This document shows, one piece after another, positions 15,967 to 24,212 of a stretch of DNA of 64,000 nucleotides (positions are counted from its first letter, which is position 1; the number at the start of each line of letters is the position of its first letter). The notes below the pieces were generated by a model that was given only the letters and a program-made list of their open reading frames with translations, did no database searches and had not been told where the DNA came from. The DNA is from Mesorhizobium onobrychidis (GTDB lineage: Bacteria > Pseudomonadota > Alphaproteobacteria > Rhizobiales > Rhizobiaceae), in NCBI RefSeq assembly GCF_024707545.1, contig NZ_CP062229.1:2275501-2339500 (forward strand), in the 5' to 3' direction. The position numbers and the translations under genes are program-made.

Positions 15967-16752
15967 ATGACCAAAGCTAGCGCGATCGCTCGATCGACTC
16001 CGATCGTGTGCCACGCGCCAGAATGGGAGACGCGGCGCGAATTGTCCGCGGTCTACCACCTGCTCAAGAAGTATCGATTGACGGACCTGACCAACCAATG
16101 GCACGCGGCGCGCGTTCCGGGTGAGAAGGCGCTACTGACCCATCACTACGGCCTTTTCAACGAGGAAATCACAGCGTCGAATCTGATCAAAGTCGGCTTC
16201 AACGGGACCAACATGAACCCGGAGAACGGCGAGCCGAACCCTTCAGCGACCGAGATCGCGAAGGTATTCTTCGAAGCGCGTCCCGAAATTAACTGCGTGA
16301 TGCACATACATACCAAGGCGATAATGGGCGTTTCGGCGCAGTCGGCGGGTTTGCGGCCCTATAGCCAAGCCTTCCTTATGATTGGTGGCGCCGAGCAGAT
16401 TGGCTACACCCGCTACGAGTTCGAATGCACCGACGACTTCCTGTCCGGGCTCCTTAAAGCCGCCCACAACAAGTCGATGATCGTAGAGGCTTTCCACGGC
16501 GCCTTTGTTCTTGGCAGGACTGTGGGAGAAGCATTCTTCCGCTCATTCTATCTCGACCAGGCATGCGCTGTGCAACTGGAGGTTCAGTCTGCCGGCGCCG
16601 CAGGTGCAACTCTGATGACGCTTGGCCAACCCGAGATCGATCGCCATCTGGCGGATATGGCAAAAAGCGACTGGTACGGCTACGACGGTGAACTCGAATG
16701 GAAAGCGTGCCTGCGCTGCGTCGATCGCGAGTCGCCTGACTACAAGAGGTGA
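15967..16752 (+). CDS. Class II aldolase/adducin family protein
   Basis: 261 aa. The zinc site HIHTKA (His113, His115) and a later histidine in AFHGAFVLGR follow the class II aldolase fold used by fuculose-phosphate aldolase, ribulose-phosphate 4-epimerase and decarboxylase-like relatives. AAGGAGAA six bases upstream sets the start at 15967. Its length and N-terminal SAVYHLLKKYRLTDLTNQW resemble the family of unassigned aldolase-like proteins rather than a named sugar aldolase, so the substrate is left open. The divergent GlxA regulator probably controls it. Confidence 0.85.
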   Translation: MTKASAIARSTPIVCHAPEWETRRELSAVYHLLKKYRLTDLTNQWHAARVPGEKALLTHHYGLFNEEITASNLIKVGFNGTNMNPENGEPNPSATEIAKVFFEARPEINCVMHIHTKAIMGVSAQSAGLRPYSQAFLMIGGAEQIGYTRYEFECTDDFLSGLLKAAHNKSMIVEAFHGAFVLGRTVGEAFFRSFYLDQACAVQLEVQSAGAAGATLMTLGQPEIDRHLADMAKSDWYGYDGELEWKACLRCVDRESPDYKR

Positions 16753-16999
16753 TGCTAGCGGTGCCGGAGGTGGTCCCTTCATCTTGTGGTCGGCAAGTAG
16801 GCGGGCCGTTGGCCACCCCTGGGGGCGGTCGAGCCAGAAGGTTGACGACAACGTCGATTCCGCCCAGATGGCTCGGCACTCAATGTCGTTGCGGCCGAAA
16901 TGCGGCGCGAAGTGGAGGTCGTCGAGCTACGTCTCCGGCACGGTGTGAAGCAGTAGCTGAGAGTCGACGGGTCGTGACGTATGCCACTCAAGTGGAGGG

Positions 17000-17116
17000 C
17001 TAGGGCGCGGGGCCGGTGAGGAAGGGCATGATGTCCACGCCGTCTCCTGGAAAGACAGAGAAATGCGGATGGTTCTCGAAGAGGCGGGCCGCGGCGTCGG
17101 CCTGAATCGTGCTCAA
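17000..17116 (-). pseudogene. C-terminal remnant of a YCII-related small protein
   Basis: After a stop at 17117-17119 the minus strand reads LSTIQADAAARLFENHPHFS then VFPGDGVDIMPFLTGPAP and stops at 17000. This resembles the last third of YCII-related proteins. The upstream part is missing. The remaining bases of 16753-17165 show no gene I can support. Confidence 0.4.
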
Positions 17117-17165
17117 TCACCAGTGATTGTCCCTTCACGGGTTTGCCTGGAAAGATTGGCCAGAA

Positions 17166-17339
17166 TCACTTCCCCGTTGTGTTCCACGCGCCGTTGGCGA
17201 GCAGGGATCTCTTTGACGTCGCGCGCCGTGCCTTCGCGTCTTTCTCCTGCTGCCGGGCAAAAATGGGATCATCGCGTCCGGCGGTAAACGCGAGCTCGAT
17301 CGACAGCCGTGCCTTCGCATCGAGCTTGAAGCCTGCCAT
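17166..17339 (-). CDS. Hypothetical 57-aa protein
   Basis: MAGFKLDAKARLSIELAFT opens a short basic protein. AAGGAGGT eight bases upstream is a near-perfect ribosome site and fixes the start at 17339. It lies 29 bp after the NTF2-like gene and is probably cotranscribed with it. Similar short proteins accompany other rhizobial genes, but no function is known. Confidence 0.6.
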   Translation of the reverse strand: MAGFKLDAKARLSIELAFTAGRDDPIFARQQEKDAKARRATSKRSLLANGAWNTTGK

Positions 17340-17368
17340 GGCGGTGACCTCCTTGATCCGGGTCTCGC

Positions 17369-17833
17369 TTAAAAACCGAAGTCGCTCAAGCCTGGGTGAT
17401 CGTCCGGTCGGCGGCCGAGCGGCCAGCGGAACTTGCGGTCCGCTTCCGTGATCGGATGCTCGTTGATGCTGGCATGGCGCGCGCGCATTAGCCCGTCTTC
17501 CGCGAACTCCCAGTTCTCGTTGCCATAGGCACGAAACCACTGACCGCTGTCGTCGTGGTATTCATAGGCATAGCGAACGGCAATGCGGTTACCCTGAAAG
17601 GCCCAAAGCTCCTTGATCAGGCGATAATCGAGCTCGCGGTTCCATTTGCGCGTCAGGAAGGCCTCAGCCTCGGCACGGTTGGTTGCGAATTCGGCGCGAT
17701 TGCGCCAGCGCGTGTCGACTGTATAGGCAAGCGCCACTTTGGCGGCATCGCGGCTGTTCCAGCCATCTTCGGCAAGGCGGACCTTCTCGATGGCGGACTG
17801 TTCATTGAAAGGGGGAAGCGGCGGACGGGACAT
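17369..17833 (-). CDS. NTF2-like (SnoaL/DUF1348) protein
   Basis: 154 aa. The pattern [60 protein letters not shown] and [20 protein letters not shown] is that of DUF1348, a one-domain cone-shaped fold that usually forms dimers and may bind a small ligand. The length is typical. It heads a short operon with the genes at 17166 and perhaps follows the one at 17836, which ends 2 bp upstream of its start. Confidence 0.8.
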   Translation of the reverse strand: MSRPPLPPFNEQSAIEKVRLAEDGWNSRDAAKVALAYTVDTRWRNRAEFATNRAEAEAFLTRKWNRELDYRLIKELWAFQGNRIAVRYAYEYHDDSGQWFRAYGNENWEFAEDGLMRARHASINEHPITEADRKFRWPLGRRPDDHPGLSDFGF

Positions 17834-17835
17834 TG

Positions 17836-18045
17836 CTAAGTTCCTTGTTTGTGTAGCGCTGAAAGGATGGGAGGGTGGTCGCAGGAAACGACCACCCTTC
17901 GTTGGTCATGCGGCAAGGCGATCGATACGTGGAAAATCGATTTCTCGATGACTGCCTCTACAGAGGCCGCATCGGCGGTAGCGTCGGACAAAAACCTGAC
18001 CAGTGTGAAGGCAGTAACGGAGGCAATTATGATTTCCCGGTTCAT
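17836..18045 (-). CDS. Small exported protein
   Basis: 69 aa. [20 protein letters not shown] is a plausible signal peptide with cleavage near TADAAS. The mature peptide is about 45 residues with a single Cys. GGGAGGGAA just upstream of the ATG supports translation. It lies 2 bp before the NTF2-like gene in the same direction, suggesting an operon of three. No family is recognised. Confidence 0.5.
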   Translation of the reverse strand: MNREIIIASVTAFTLVRFLSDATADAASVEAVIEKSIFHVSIALPHDQRRVVVSCDHPPILSALHKQGT

Positions 18046-18215
18046 CCTGTTCCCTCCCTAGGCGGCCTAAAATGGCCTGCCGCTCAACCTTAAGAGAACC
18101 TAGCGCGACTGTCGCGGGCTGTTTCGCTCCGAGCTGCGACCAACCCGCTTGCCAGCGACATCAAATTTTAGGAATATAATCTCCATTGCGGCGAACCCCT
18201 TTCACGGAGATCGCC

Positions 18216-18509
18216 ATGCCCCAAAAGACCCTCGCCGACACTCTGGCCGCCCGCGAAACCATCTATGTCAATTGCGGGCATCCGGTGTGCTGCAAATCGA
18301 CGAAGCTCGATATCCAGGCGCTGATTGACAGGCTTGGCCGTGACCACGGCTCGATGCATGACGACCTGGTCGGGCTCTTTGTCTGCTCAAATTGCAAGGC
18401 TGCCAGCCGTGACCGCCGGCAGGTGTTCTTCACATGCATTCCTGACTACGAAGGCCAGCAGCGGGCGCGCAATCGCGACTGGAAGCCAACTTTCGAACGA
18501 AGGGGCTGA
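18216..18509 (+). CDS. Hypothetical cysteine-rich protein, zinc-ribbon type
   Basis: 97 aa beginning MPQKTLADTLAARETIYVNC. CGHPVCC and a later CSNC make two cysteine pairs about 50 residues apart, consistent with one zinc site. ACGGAGATC supports the ATG at 18216 over the one at 18186. Similar proteins are common in rhizobial accessory regions. Function unknown. Confidence 0.6.
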   Translation: MPQKTLADTLAARETIYVNCGHPVCCKSTKLDIQALIDRLGRDHGSMHDDLVGLFVCSNCKAASRDRRQVFFTCIPDYEGQQRARNRDWKPTFERRG

Positions 18510-18635
18510 AAGTGGCCGGCGCCCGTTTGGGCGGGAGCGTTGGGGATTTAGGCGCCGGCCAGGCGGAAAAGGTCCGCCGCAAGGACAAGCTAATTTATGG
18601 GGGCTGCTGCCGCCTATGGTGTGATCGCGGAAGAC

Positions 18636-18926
18636 CTACGCGATGCCGTCCGTCTCGCTTTCCTCATCGATCTTTCGGACCGGCAGATAGGCGTTGGTTT
18701 CCAGCCATTCGCGCAGCACGATCTGGATGAGGTCCGACCGGCCAATTTTCATTTCGGCCGCGATGGAGTTGAGAGCGTCCTCCGTTGCGGGCTCCAGCGG
18801 CACGCCGGTGACGTTTCTAAGAATCAAAGCGGCCCGTCGCAGGATGATCTGCAGATCCGCGCGTGATATGTCCGCGATGCGATTGGCGGCGCTTTCGAGC
18901 TCTTCCGCAACAGATCGGCGTGTCAT
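18636..18926 (-). CDS. Hypothetical protein with ribbon-helix-helix-like end
   Basis: 96 aa from the ATG at 18926 (MTRRSVAEELESAANRIADI). The C-terminal part LNSIAAEMKIGRSDLIQIVL followed by REWLETNAYLPV has the spacing of an Arc/MetJ-type ribbon-helix-helix, so a DNA-binding role is possible. Its start lies 4 bp after the stop of the secreted protein gene at 18931, so the two form an operon. Confidence 0.55.
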   Translation of the reverse strand: MTRRSVAEELESAANRIADISRADLQIILRRAALILRNVTGVPLEPATEDALNSIAAEMKIGRSDLIQIVLREWLETNAYLPVRKIDEESETDGIA

Positions 18927-18930
18927 TCTA

Positions 18931-19212
18931 CTAGTGCCGTTCAAGGTCACTGAGCCTATCCTCCAACGATGCAATCTGCCCCGCCAACTCGCGGAGTAAA
19001 TCCTGTTGGGCATTGTGGTTTTCAACTTCTCGATCGTTAATGAAATTGACGCAGGCCACAAGGCGCTGGCTCACCGCGTTTACATGATCAGCGAGATCGA
19101 AGCCGTACATCGTCGCACCTCGCTTACACGTGCCTTCATCCATGAATCCGCTTGCAGATGGGCCAGTGGTCAGCATCAAAATTATACCCGACAGTAGCAT
19201 CAGACGGCGCAT
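18931..19212 (-). CDS. Small secreted protein with C-terminal coiled coil
   Basis: 93 aa. MRRLMLLSGIILMLTTGPSA is a signal peptide. The mature part has two cysteines (GTCKRG, LVACVNF), possibly a disulfide, and ends in a leucine-spaced helix (LLRELAGQIASLEDRLSDL) that could be a coiled coil. TGGAGGGG before the ATG at 19212 favours it over the ATG at 19224. It is the first gene of a pair with 18636. Confidence 0.6.
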   Translation of the reverse strand: MRRLMLLSGIILMLTTGPSASGFMDEGTCKRGATMYGFDLADHVNAVSQRLVACVNFINDREVENHNAQQDLLRELAGQIASLEDRLSDLERH

Positions 19213-19538
19213 GAACCCCTCCATGTATTAATTGATCTAACTAGAGTTTGCCTTCGGCAGGGAAAACGCAAGCTTCGCCCGGCTTGATTATTGGGTCAGC
19301 CGGTCAACTGCCTGAAACGCTACCGACACCGCTGCCATTACCGCTGCCCAGCCGGCCCACCGACCTTGGCGCTGAAGATCAGCTATAAAATGGTCCTGGC
19401 TATCGCGAACCGAAATCGTCGCTGCACGGCAACATCTTGGGGCGGGTGGTCAGTGATCCACGCGAATTTCCTAAAGAGATGCCGATTTCTTACACCAGCT
19501 TGCCGGCGCGGGCGGCCTAAGATTAGTTGAGCGACTTG
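19213..19538. other. Intergenic region with possible gene debris
   Basis: A minus-strand frame ending at about 19,291 reads DLQRQGRWAGWAAVMAAVSV then AFQAVDRLTQ and looks like the end of a small membrane protein without a start codon. A plus-strand frame ending at 19519 reads HGNILGRVVSDPREFPKEMP without a proper start. Both may be remnants. Nothing stronger is seen. Confidence 0.3.
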
Positions 19539-19570
19539 GGCCCGCTGCCTCACGGTGGCGGGCCTTTTTT
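19539..19570 (+). terminator. Rho-independent terminator
   Basis: GGCCCGC and GCGGGCC pair around a 12-nt loop and are followed by six Ts (19565-19570). It points rightward, but no convincing rightward gene precedes it, so it probably belonged to the debris at 19,400-19,519. Confidence 0.7.
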
Positions 19571-19628
19571 GTTGCTGAGGAACCTTACGCCGCGGCGGCC
19601 GTTGAGCCCCACCCAAGGGGAGATCACA

Positions 19629-19979
19629 ATGGCTGACGACCCGAACGAAGCCGCAACGCCGAGCAAGACGCAACGAGAAGCTCAGGAAGACTTGGAGAAG
19701 CAGGTTGCGCAACTGAAGCGCGAGATCAACAAGATCAATCGGACGCTCGCGGAGCGCGCTGAAGAGGTGGTCGAGGAAGCTACTGGTTGGTATGAGGGCG
19801 CGGCCGATAGCGTGTCTCGGACAACGCAAGCACTTCGCAATAGGGCGTCTACTGCTTCCGGTGTCGTTCAAGAAAATCCTGGCACGGTGTCGTCCGCCTT
19901 CATGCTGGGCGCGGCTGTAGGCTTGCTGTTGGGCCTTGTTCTTGTGGCCGGCGACCAGCGCCGGGACCGCTGGATCTAA
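19629..19979 (+). CDS. DUF883 (ElaB/YqjD-like) membrane-anchored protein
   Basis: 116 aa. The N-terminal 70 residues are charged and coiled (LEKQVAQLKREINKINRTLA). A helix at about 90-108 (AFMLGAAVGLLLGLVLVAG) spans the membrane and is followed by a short basic tail, the layout of ElaB/YqjD proteins that are tail-anchored and in E. coli bind ribosomes in stationary phase. GGGGAGATC supports the ATG at 19629. In rhizobia the role is not established. Confidence 0.78.
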   Translation: MADDPNEAATPSKTQREAQEDLEKQVAQLKREINKINRTLAERAEEVVEEATGWYEGAADSVSRTTQALRNRASTASGVVQENPGTVSSAFMLGAAVGLLLGLVLVAGDQRRDRWI

Positions 19980-20685
19980 CACGCCCTGCATTCCGTCGCA
20001 GGAACTCGACGATCTCTACCGCCAGATCGGCCTCCCGCGACCTGGCCCTCGCGCCAACGCCGATAGAGGAGCACGCAGCCTATGACGTTTCCAATGCCAT
20101 TTATCGGTGGGTTTACGCAGCCGAGCGCGCCGCCATGGCTGCGCGAAGTCGAGTTCAAGATCGCCTAGCTCGCGGACATTTGGGATTGCGGCGCTCATGG
20201 ACGAAAGCCGCTGGCTTGTCGAGGCGATCCTGAGGTCTGACAGGCCTGCCACAGTGCAGGCAGCGGAAGCTGACGCTTCGCAGCCTCCGGGTTCCATATC
20301 GAGCTACGTCGCTAGCCTTGCAGGGCACCCATTCTCCGAACGTAAGTCTCTCGGCAGTTTCCACACGCAAATCTCCTCTAGGGGCCGCAACGCCCATAGC
20401 GGGCGGCGAGCCGGGTTGTTGTGCAGGGGAGTTATGTGGGGCAGCGCGGCCAGCAATCTGGTGCTGCTTCTTTCCTTATCTTCGACGTAAGGGATCCACC
20501 CATCGTCGGTTATTACGCGGCTTAACTCAAAAGTGCCCAAGGGCCGCTTCTCTCAAGGCACACAACAAAAGTATCTGACCTGCCCCGCCAGTCAAGCGTT
20601 GACCGCGGCTGGTGCCAGAGCCGATCTTGCGTATAAGTCGAGACTTATGCAACTATCCGCGCACTCTCCACAGCGAGGCGTGGGC
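19980..20685. other. Region with only a doubtful 28-aa ORF
   Basis: The best candidate is 20082-20168 (+), MTFPMPFIGGFTQPSAPPWL and eight more residues, with GAGGAG upstream at 20066-20071. A minus-strand frame at 20304-20540 can open at TTG but has weak codon character. No RNA, repeat or known family is seen. Confidence 0.35.
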
Positions 20686-21201
20686 ATGCTGGCACGGACT
20701 CCTCTCACCGAGGTCGAGATCGAGGGCGTCGGCACCTATCGGCTGCCCAATCAATGGCAGGCACATCGCCTCCGGCGCCTTCGTGGCGAAAAGCGGCACA
20801 CCGCGGTTCTGGCCTTGGGCGCCGGCATGACCGTCCGGCAATTCATGAAGCTGCCTGACAGGCTCCAGGCTGAGGTTCACAAGGCCTATCTGGCGCTGAT
20901 GTCGTCGGCCAATGTCGCACCGCTGGCTGATTCGGCGCCGGCCGATACTCGCGTGATCCCGCGCGGGCATCTGTCGATCGATCAGAAGCTCGCTATCGGC
21001 CGCTGGTTGATCCAGACCAAGGCGTCCCTGCCGCGTGGTCATTTTGGACCATGGCTCGACAAGCAGCGAAAGCTTTCCCGCAGTATGGCCCAGCAATGCA
21101 TGGCACTGGTCACAGGCGGGCGCCAGGACGCGCGAGGCGCTTGTTTCGCTGTAGGACAGCGGCCGACCGAAACGCGCGCTGGTGACAATCAGGCGCCGTG
21201 A
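20686..21201 (+). CDS. Hypothetical protein, DUF3102-like end
   Basis: 171 aa from the ATG at 20686 (MLARTPLTEVEIEGVGTYRL); an ATG at 20647 is also in frame. Residues about 95-140 (LAIGRWLIQTKASLPRGHFG, WLDKQRKLSRSMAQQCMAL) resemble DUF3102, found in phage and plasmid proteins that monitor or partition DNA. The evidence is weak. It stands alone upstream of the toxin-antitoxin-like pair. Confidence 0.5.
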   Translation: MLARTPLTEVEIEGVGTYRLPNQWQAHRLRRLRGEKRHTAVLALGAGMTVRQFMKLPDRLQAEVHKAYLALMSSANVAPLADSAPADTRVIPRGHLSIDQKLAIGRWLIQTKASLPRGHFGPWLDKQRKLSRSMAQQCMALVTGGRQDARGACFAVGQRPTETRAGDNQAP

Positions 21202-21258
21202 AGTTAATTTCACAAGCTCGTGGCCGGAACGTCACGGAACTTTAACTTAAACGGCGCA

Positions 21259-21292
21259 TTGACTATTGCGATGCACCTATCATATTGATAGG
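21259..21292 (+). promoter_or_regulatory. Promoter with palindromic operator of the DUF4258/HTH pair
   Basis: TTGACT (21259-21264) and CATATT (21281-21286) are spaced 16 bp. The perfect palindrome CCTATCA-TAT-TGATAGG (21276-21292) covers the -10. The ATG is at 21296, so the mRNA would have almost no leader. The arrangement fits autorepression by the HTH protein encoded second in the operon. Confidence 0.6.
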
Positions 21293-21295
21293 CAC

Positions 21296-21598
21296 ATGGC
21301 CGAGATAATACCGCTGACGCTTACCGCGCCGCTGGCTTTGAAGATGATAAAGCTATTAGCGGCCGACACGAACAACATCGTCATCGTGACACACGCACGC
21401 AAGCGCGGGCGGCAGCGGCGTATTTCTCGGAGGCAGGTCGAACTGTGCGTACAGCGTGGATCGATCTGTGAAGGTCCAGTCATGAACGCGAAGGGGCATT
21501 GGCAGGTCAATATGTACCGGCACGCGGCCGGAGAAGAAATGGAATGCGTCGTGGCAATTGATTGGGGAAAATCCCTGGTCGTGATCACGGTGTTTTAG
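21296..21598 (+). CDS. DUF4258 domain protein, probable toxin
   Basis: 100 aa starting MAEIIPLTLTAPLALKMIKL. ITHARKRGRQR-type sequence (here VTHARKRGRQRRISRRQVEL) followed by GPVMNAKGHWQVNMYRHAAG and a terminal strand VVITVF is the DUF4258 pattern, related to RelE-like or MqsR-like mRNA interferases. It lies directly before an HTH gene of the class paired with DUF4258, only 2 bp apart. Toxicity is inferred from this pairing. Confidence 0.75.
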   Translation: MAEIIPLTLTAPLALKMIKLLAADTNNIVIVTHARKRGRQRRISRRQVELCVQRGSICEGPVMNAKGHWQVNMYRHAAGEEMECVVAIDWGKSLVVITVF

Positions 21599-21600
21599 GG

Positions 21601-22068
21601 ATGGGTAAAGAGATGGCTTACCACTATATCGAAAGCGGTCTCGACAACGTGTGGCTCGAGAACGGATATACAAAGCACGACACGGCATATGGGGAAGGTG
21701 TGTCGATCCAAGACACCGAAGGCCTCCACAAGGCGATCGGTCAATGGCTCGTATCGCTCCCCAAGCCTCTCAATGGTGCAGAACTTCGTTTCCTGCGCCT
21801 TGAAATGGACACTACACAGAAGAACCTAGCCGGGATCCTCGGAGCAGACGAGCAAGCCGTACGGCGATGGGAGAAGGGCCGGACGAAGCCGATGAATGGC
21901 TCCGCCGACTTGCTCCTACGCGCCCTCTATTCGGAGTACATCAACAAGGGCAGCCGCATTCGCCGGATGATTGACCGGCTTGCAGATCTCGACAAGATCG
22001 AGGCGCCCACAGGTCGCTTCTGCGAAACCGACCACGGATGGCAACCGCAGGGTTGTGCAGCCGCCTGA
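21601..22068 (+). CDS. HTH antitoxin/autorepressor of the DUF4258 pair
   Basis: 155 aa (or 151 from the ATG at 21613). The N-terminal YHYIESGLDNVWLENGYTKH is the toxin-binding type segment known from YgiT/MqsA-like antitoxins without the zinc cysteines. The middle (LRFLRLEMDTTQKNLAGILG, DEQAVRRWEKGRTKP) is an XRE helix-turn-helix. The start codon follows the toxin stop by 2 bp. It likely binds the palindrome at 21276-21292. A terminator directly after it closes the operon. Confidence 0.82.
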   Translation: MGKEMAYHYIESGLDNVWLENGYTKHDTAYGEGVSIQDTEGLHKAIGQWLVSLPKPLNGAELRFLRLEMDTTQKNLAGILGADEQAVRRWEKGRTKPMNGSADLLLRALYSEYINKGSRIRRMIDRLADLDKIEAPTGRFCETDHGWQPQGCAAA

Positions 22069-22075
22069 GTGTTAG

Positions 22076-22099
22076 CCCCGGCCTAGCGCCGGGGTTTTT
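22076..22099 (+). terminator. Rho-independent terminator of the DUF4258/HTH operon
   Basis: CCCCGGC and GCCGGGG form a 7-bp stem with a 5-nt loop, followed by TTTTT at 22095-22099, eight bases after the antitoxin stop. Confidence 0.88.
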
Positions 22100-22160
22100 G
22101 TGTTGGCTCCTTCATCGCATTGCAAAGGGCTGGACGTTCCAATCTCTGATCGACGAGCAG

Positions 22161-22376
22161 ATGGCGGTGACGGCGCATTGCCAGACGGCGCCATGCCACC
22201 ATCGGCAGGTGCTCGACCTGGTGAAGCTTCGCGATCGGTTCGGACCGGACGCGCCGGCGATGGAATGGGATTTCAAGTCCAAGCTAAAATGCTCGAGATG
22301 CGGCGGCAACAAGGTCGGGCTGATCTACACGCCCGACACCAGCCCGACCGGCTACGGCAAGGCAAAGGGCGGGTGA
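22161..22376 (+). CDS. Hypothetical zinc-ribbon-like protein
   Basis: 71 aa if started at the ATG at 22161 (MAVTAHCQTAPCHHRQ). Residues upstream in frame (TFQSLIDEQ) also look coding, so translation may begin earlier at a non-ATG codon. Cysteine pairs at CQTAPC and CSRCGG fit a zinc ribbon. The family is common in rhizobial and phage-derived DNA but unnamed. It overlaps the next gene by one base (TGATG). Confidence 0.5.
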   Translation: MAVTAHCQTAPCHHRQVLDLVKLRDRFGPDAPAMEWDFKSKLKCSRCGGNKVGLIYTPDTSPTGYGKAKGG

Positions 22377-22540
22377 TGATGACCGACAAGCCGGTGACGA
22401 CCTACGTGGTGAGCGTTTTCGAAAAGCCCTTCTGGCGCACGGTCCTAACAACCAAGGACAAGGCGAAGGCCGAGGCAATGGCGGAAGAGATCGGCGGGGG
22501 CGCCAAAATCGAGGAGATCACGCCGAAGCCGAAGCGCTAG
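22376..22540 (+). CDS. Hypothetical 54-aa protein
   Basis: MMTDKPVTTYVVSVFEKPFW opens a short protein ending in a Lys-rich helix and ITPKPKR. The first ATG (22376) overlaps the previous stop; the second follows at 22379. Coupling to the zinc-ribbon gene is the main evidence. Function unknown. Confidence 0.55.
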   Translation: MMTDKPVTTYVVSVFEKPFWRTVLTTKDKAKAEAMAEEIGGGAKIEEITPKPKR

Positions 22541-22547
22541 AGCACAA

Positions 22548-22868
22548 CTACTGGCACGGATGCTTCAAACGGTATTCGAGCAGAAGGCTCATGACCTCGT
22601 CGGTTTTGTCCTGGCGGTGTTTTGCTGCCAGTTCAGCCTTATCGACGGTCTTCATATTTGGCAGCGAACGCATAAGAGCGACGAGTTGCGGATTGCACCC
22701 TACGGCGACAGCCTTTGCGAGTTGATCGGCGGGTTCGCACAGATCCTTGAATTTCACCATGCCCGCAATGAGGCAGTTATCGTAGGCTTCTCTGCTTGAT
22801 TTGAAGTCGGCGCCGGCGCCGCCAACGGATATCATTACCAGTGCGATCGCCGCCGCGACATTTCGCAT
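22548..22868 (-). CDS. Small secreted protein
   Basis: 106 aa. MRNVAAAIALVMISVGGAGA is a signal peptide cleaved near GADF. The mature part has four cysteines (DNCLIAG, KDLCEP, VGCNP, HPCQ at the end) that could form two disulfides, plus charged helices. It is convergent with the gene ending at 22540. No family is recognised. Confidence 0.6.
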   Translation of the reverse strand: MRNVAAAIALVMISVGGAGADFKSSREAYDNCLIAGMVKFKDLCEPADQLAKAVAVGCNPQLVALMRSLPNMKTVDKAELAAKHRQDKTDEVMSLLLEYRLKHPCQ

Positions 22869-22947
22869 CTACATCTCGCTGTTTTCGATGATGCCGGCTT
22901 CGCCGTCGGGCAGGTGGTGCGCGGGCCCTAACACCTTCTTGAGCCTT

Positions 22948-23724
22948 TCACGGTGGCGGGCTTCTCACCGGCAGAAAGGACCACGGCCAGCCGTGGGAAG
23001 CCATACGGCTCATTGCCATCAAGAAGACTTCCAAACTTGGGAGTAGAAACAGAAAAGCCCCGAACACGAGCGTGAGCAAGCACAACCCCGACACAAATGG
23101 GTCTTTGCGGTCCAGCAATTCATAGTAGGCGGTCAGCGGCGCTATCGACGCCCCCGCCATTACCGCCGCGGGTTCCCGTTCAGTTATTCCGAGTTCTTCG
23201 TTGGACACGAGTATTCCATAGATCGGTCGCTTGCTTAGTCCGTCCATCGGCATCGAATCATAGATTGGACGCAGAGCTTTTCCGGCCCGAGCACACTCCG
23301 TGGCATCCCGATCGCCTCGAACAGCTTCCACGTATTCGCGGCGGCTACGGTACATCCTCAATGGGCGCGGACAGGCCAGCCAATACATAAACAGGCCGAC
23401 TAAGATGTACACGCCTCCAAGGTAAAGGAGGTAGATCCTTGTCAGGGGCGAAAACCACAAAGACGGGCCGAGAGTGGAAAACTTCATCACTAGCGCCTTA
23501 AACGAGTCGCCCCAAAGCACGGCATACCCGAGAACCGGCACCAGGCTGGCGAATTGTGGCAATCGAGTTCGCGTCAACGCCGATGCATGCGACCATTTCG
23601 GACGCAGATCAGACCGTTTCAAACTAGCACCGGATTTAGCGTAGCCATGTCGCATTCCATGTCGCACGGACCTGCCGATAGTCGCAGGAAACCCTTGGAA
23701 ATCAACGGTAGTGGTTTGCAACAT
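22948..23724 (-). CDS. Hypothetical membrane protein
   Basis: Up to 258 aa; an ATG at 23655 would give 235. Hydrophobic helices occur at about 56-76, 96-117 and 212-236 (LCLLTLVFGAFLFLLP), and a polar domain of about 90 residues lies between the second and third. The first 45 residues are basic and may not be translated. No ribosome site decides. It is the last gene of the accessory zone before tRNA-Met. No family is recognised. Confidence 0.5.
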   Translation of the reverse strand: MLQTTTVDFQGFPATIGRSVRHGMRHGYAKSGASLKRSDLRPKWSHASALTRTRLPQFASLVPVLGYAVLWGDSFKALVMKFSTLGPSLWFSPLTRIYLLYLGGVYILVGLFMYWLACPRPLRMYRSRREYVEAVRGDRDATECARAGKALRPIYDSMPMDGLSKRPIYGILVSNEELGITEREPAAVMAGASIAPLTAYYELLDRKDPFVSGLCLLTLVFGAFLFLLPSLEVFLMAMSRMASHGWPWSFLPVRSPPP

Positions 23725-23740
23725 GGCGCGACATGAAAAT

Positions 23741-23768
23741 AACCTAGGGTGGCTGGATGCCCTAGGTT
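23741..23768 (-). repeat. 9-bp inverted repeat next to tRNA-Met
   Basis: AACCTAGGG and CCCTAGGTT flank 10 bases, 27 bp past the tRNA 3' end. On the minus strand TATTTTC follows, so it may end the tRNA transcript. A recombination site is another possibility. Confidence 0.5.
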
Positions 23769-23794
23769 AACACTTTGATTTATTGAGAGAATTT

Positions 23795-23871
23795 TGGTAG
23801 CGGGAGAGGGACTTGAACCCCCGACCCCAGGATTATGATTCCCGTGCTCTAACCAACTGAGCTACCCCGCC
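23795..23871 (-). tRNA. tRNA-Met (CAU), elongator type
   Basis: A 77-nt cloverleaf can be folded: acceptor GGCGGGG / TCCCGCT, D-arm GCTC...GAGC, anticodon arm CGGGA-ATCATAA-TCCTG with anticodon CAU, T-arm GGGGG-TTCAAGT-CCCTC, and encoded ACCA. The first pair is G-U and the body matches elongator tRNA-Met of alphaproteobacteria; the initiator type would have a mismatched first pair and three G-C pairs in the anticodon stem. Confidence 0.95.
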
Positions 23872-24212
23872 AGGGCGGCGAAAGGTCCGAAATCCGCCTT
23901 AAGAAGGCATGTCGAAGCGTTCGCCAAGGTCGGGCGGATATAAGGTTGGGACGCCAAGCCTGTCAAGCATCGATGCAGCCGGCATGCCGGCACATTCTAT
24001 CGCATTGTGCTTTCCGAAATCGGAATCGATCTTCCGGAACGATGCGAAGCTTCGCGGTCTTGAGACGCGTGCCTTGTGCGTGCAAGCGGACGCACGTCGC
24101 GCCAATGGCCGGAAAGCTTTGCCGGGCAGATAATTGGGCACAGAAATGCCGGGGTTGAGTTCGGCGGGGCGCGCCGCTATGTCTCGGCCACGAAATTCTA
24201 GAGTTGGAATTG
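23872..24212. other. Intergenic region between tRNA-Met and the oxidoreductase
   Basis: 341 bp. It must contain the tRNA promoter (minus strand) and the promoter for the gene at 24213. I see no gene, repeat or clear promoter box. Confidence 0.5.

Noticed and set aside
19383..19991. 202-codon minus-strand frame over the DUF883 gene
   Set aside because: DUF883 on the plus strand has a ribosome site and the expected domain layout. The antisense frame is Arg-rich and featureless.
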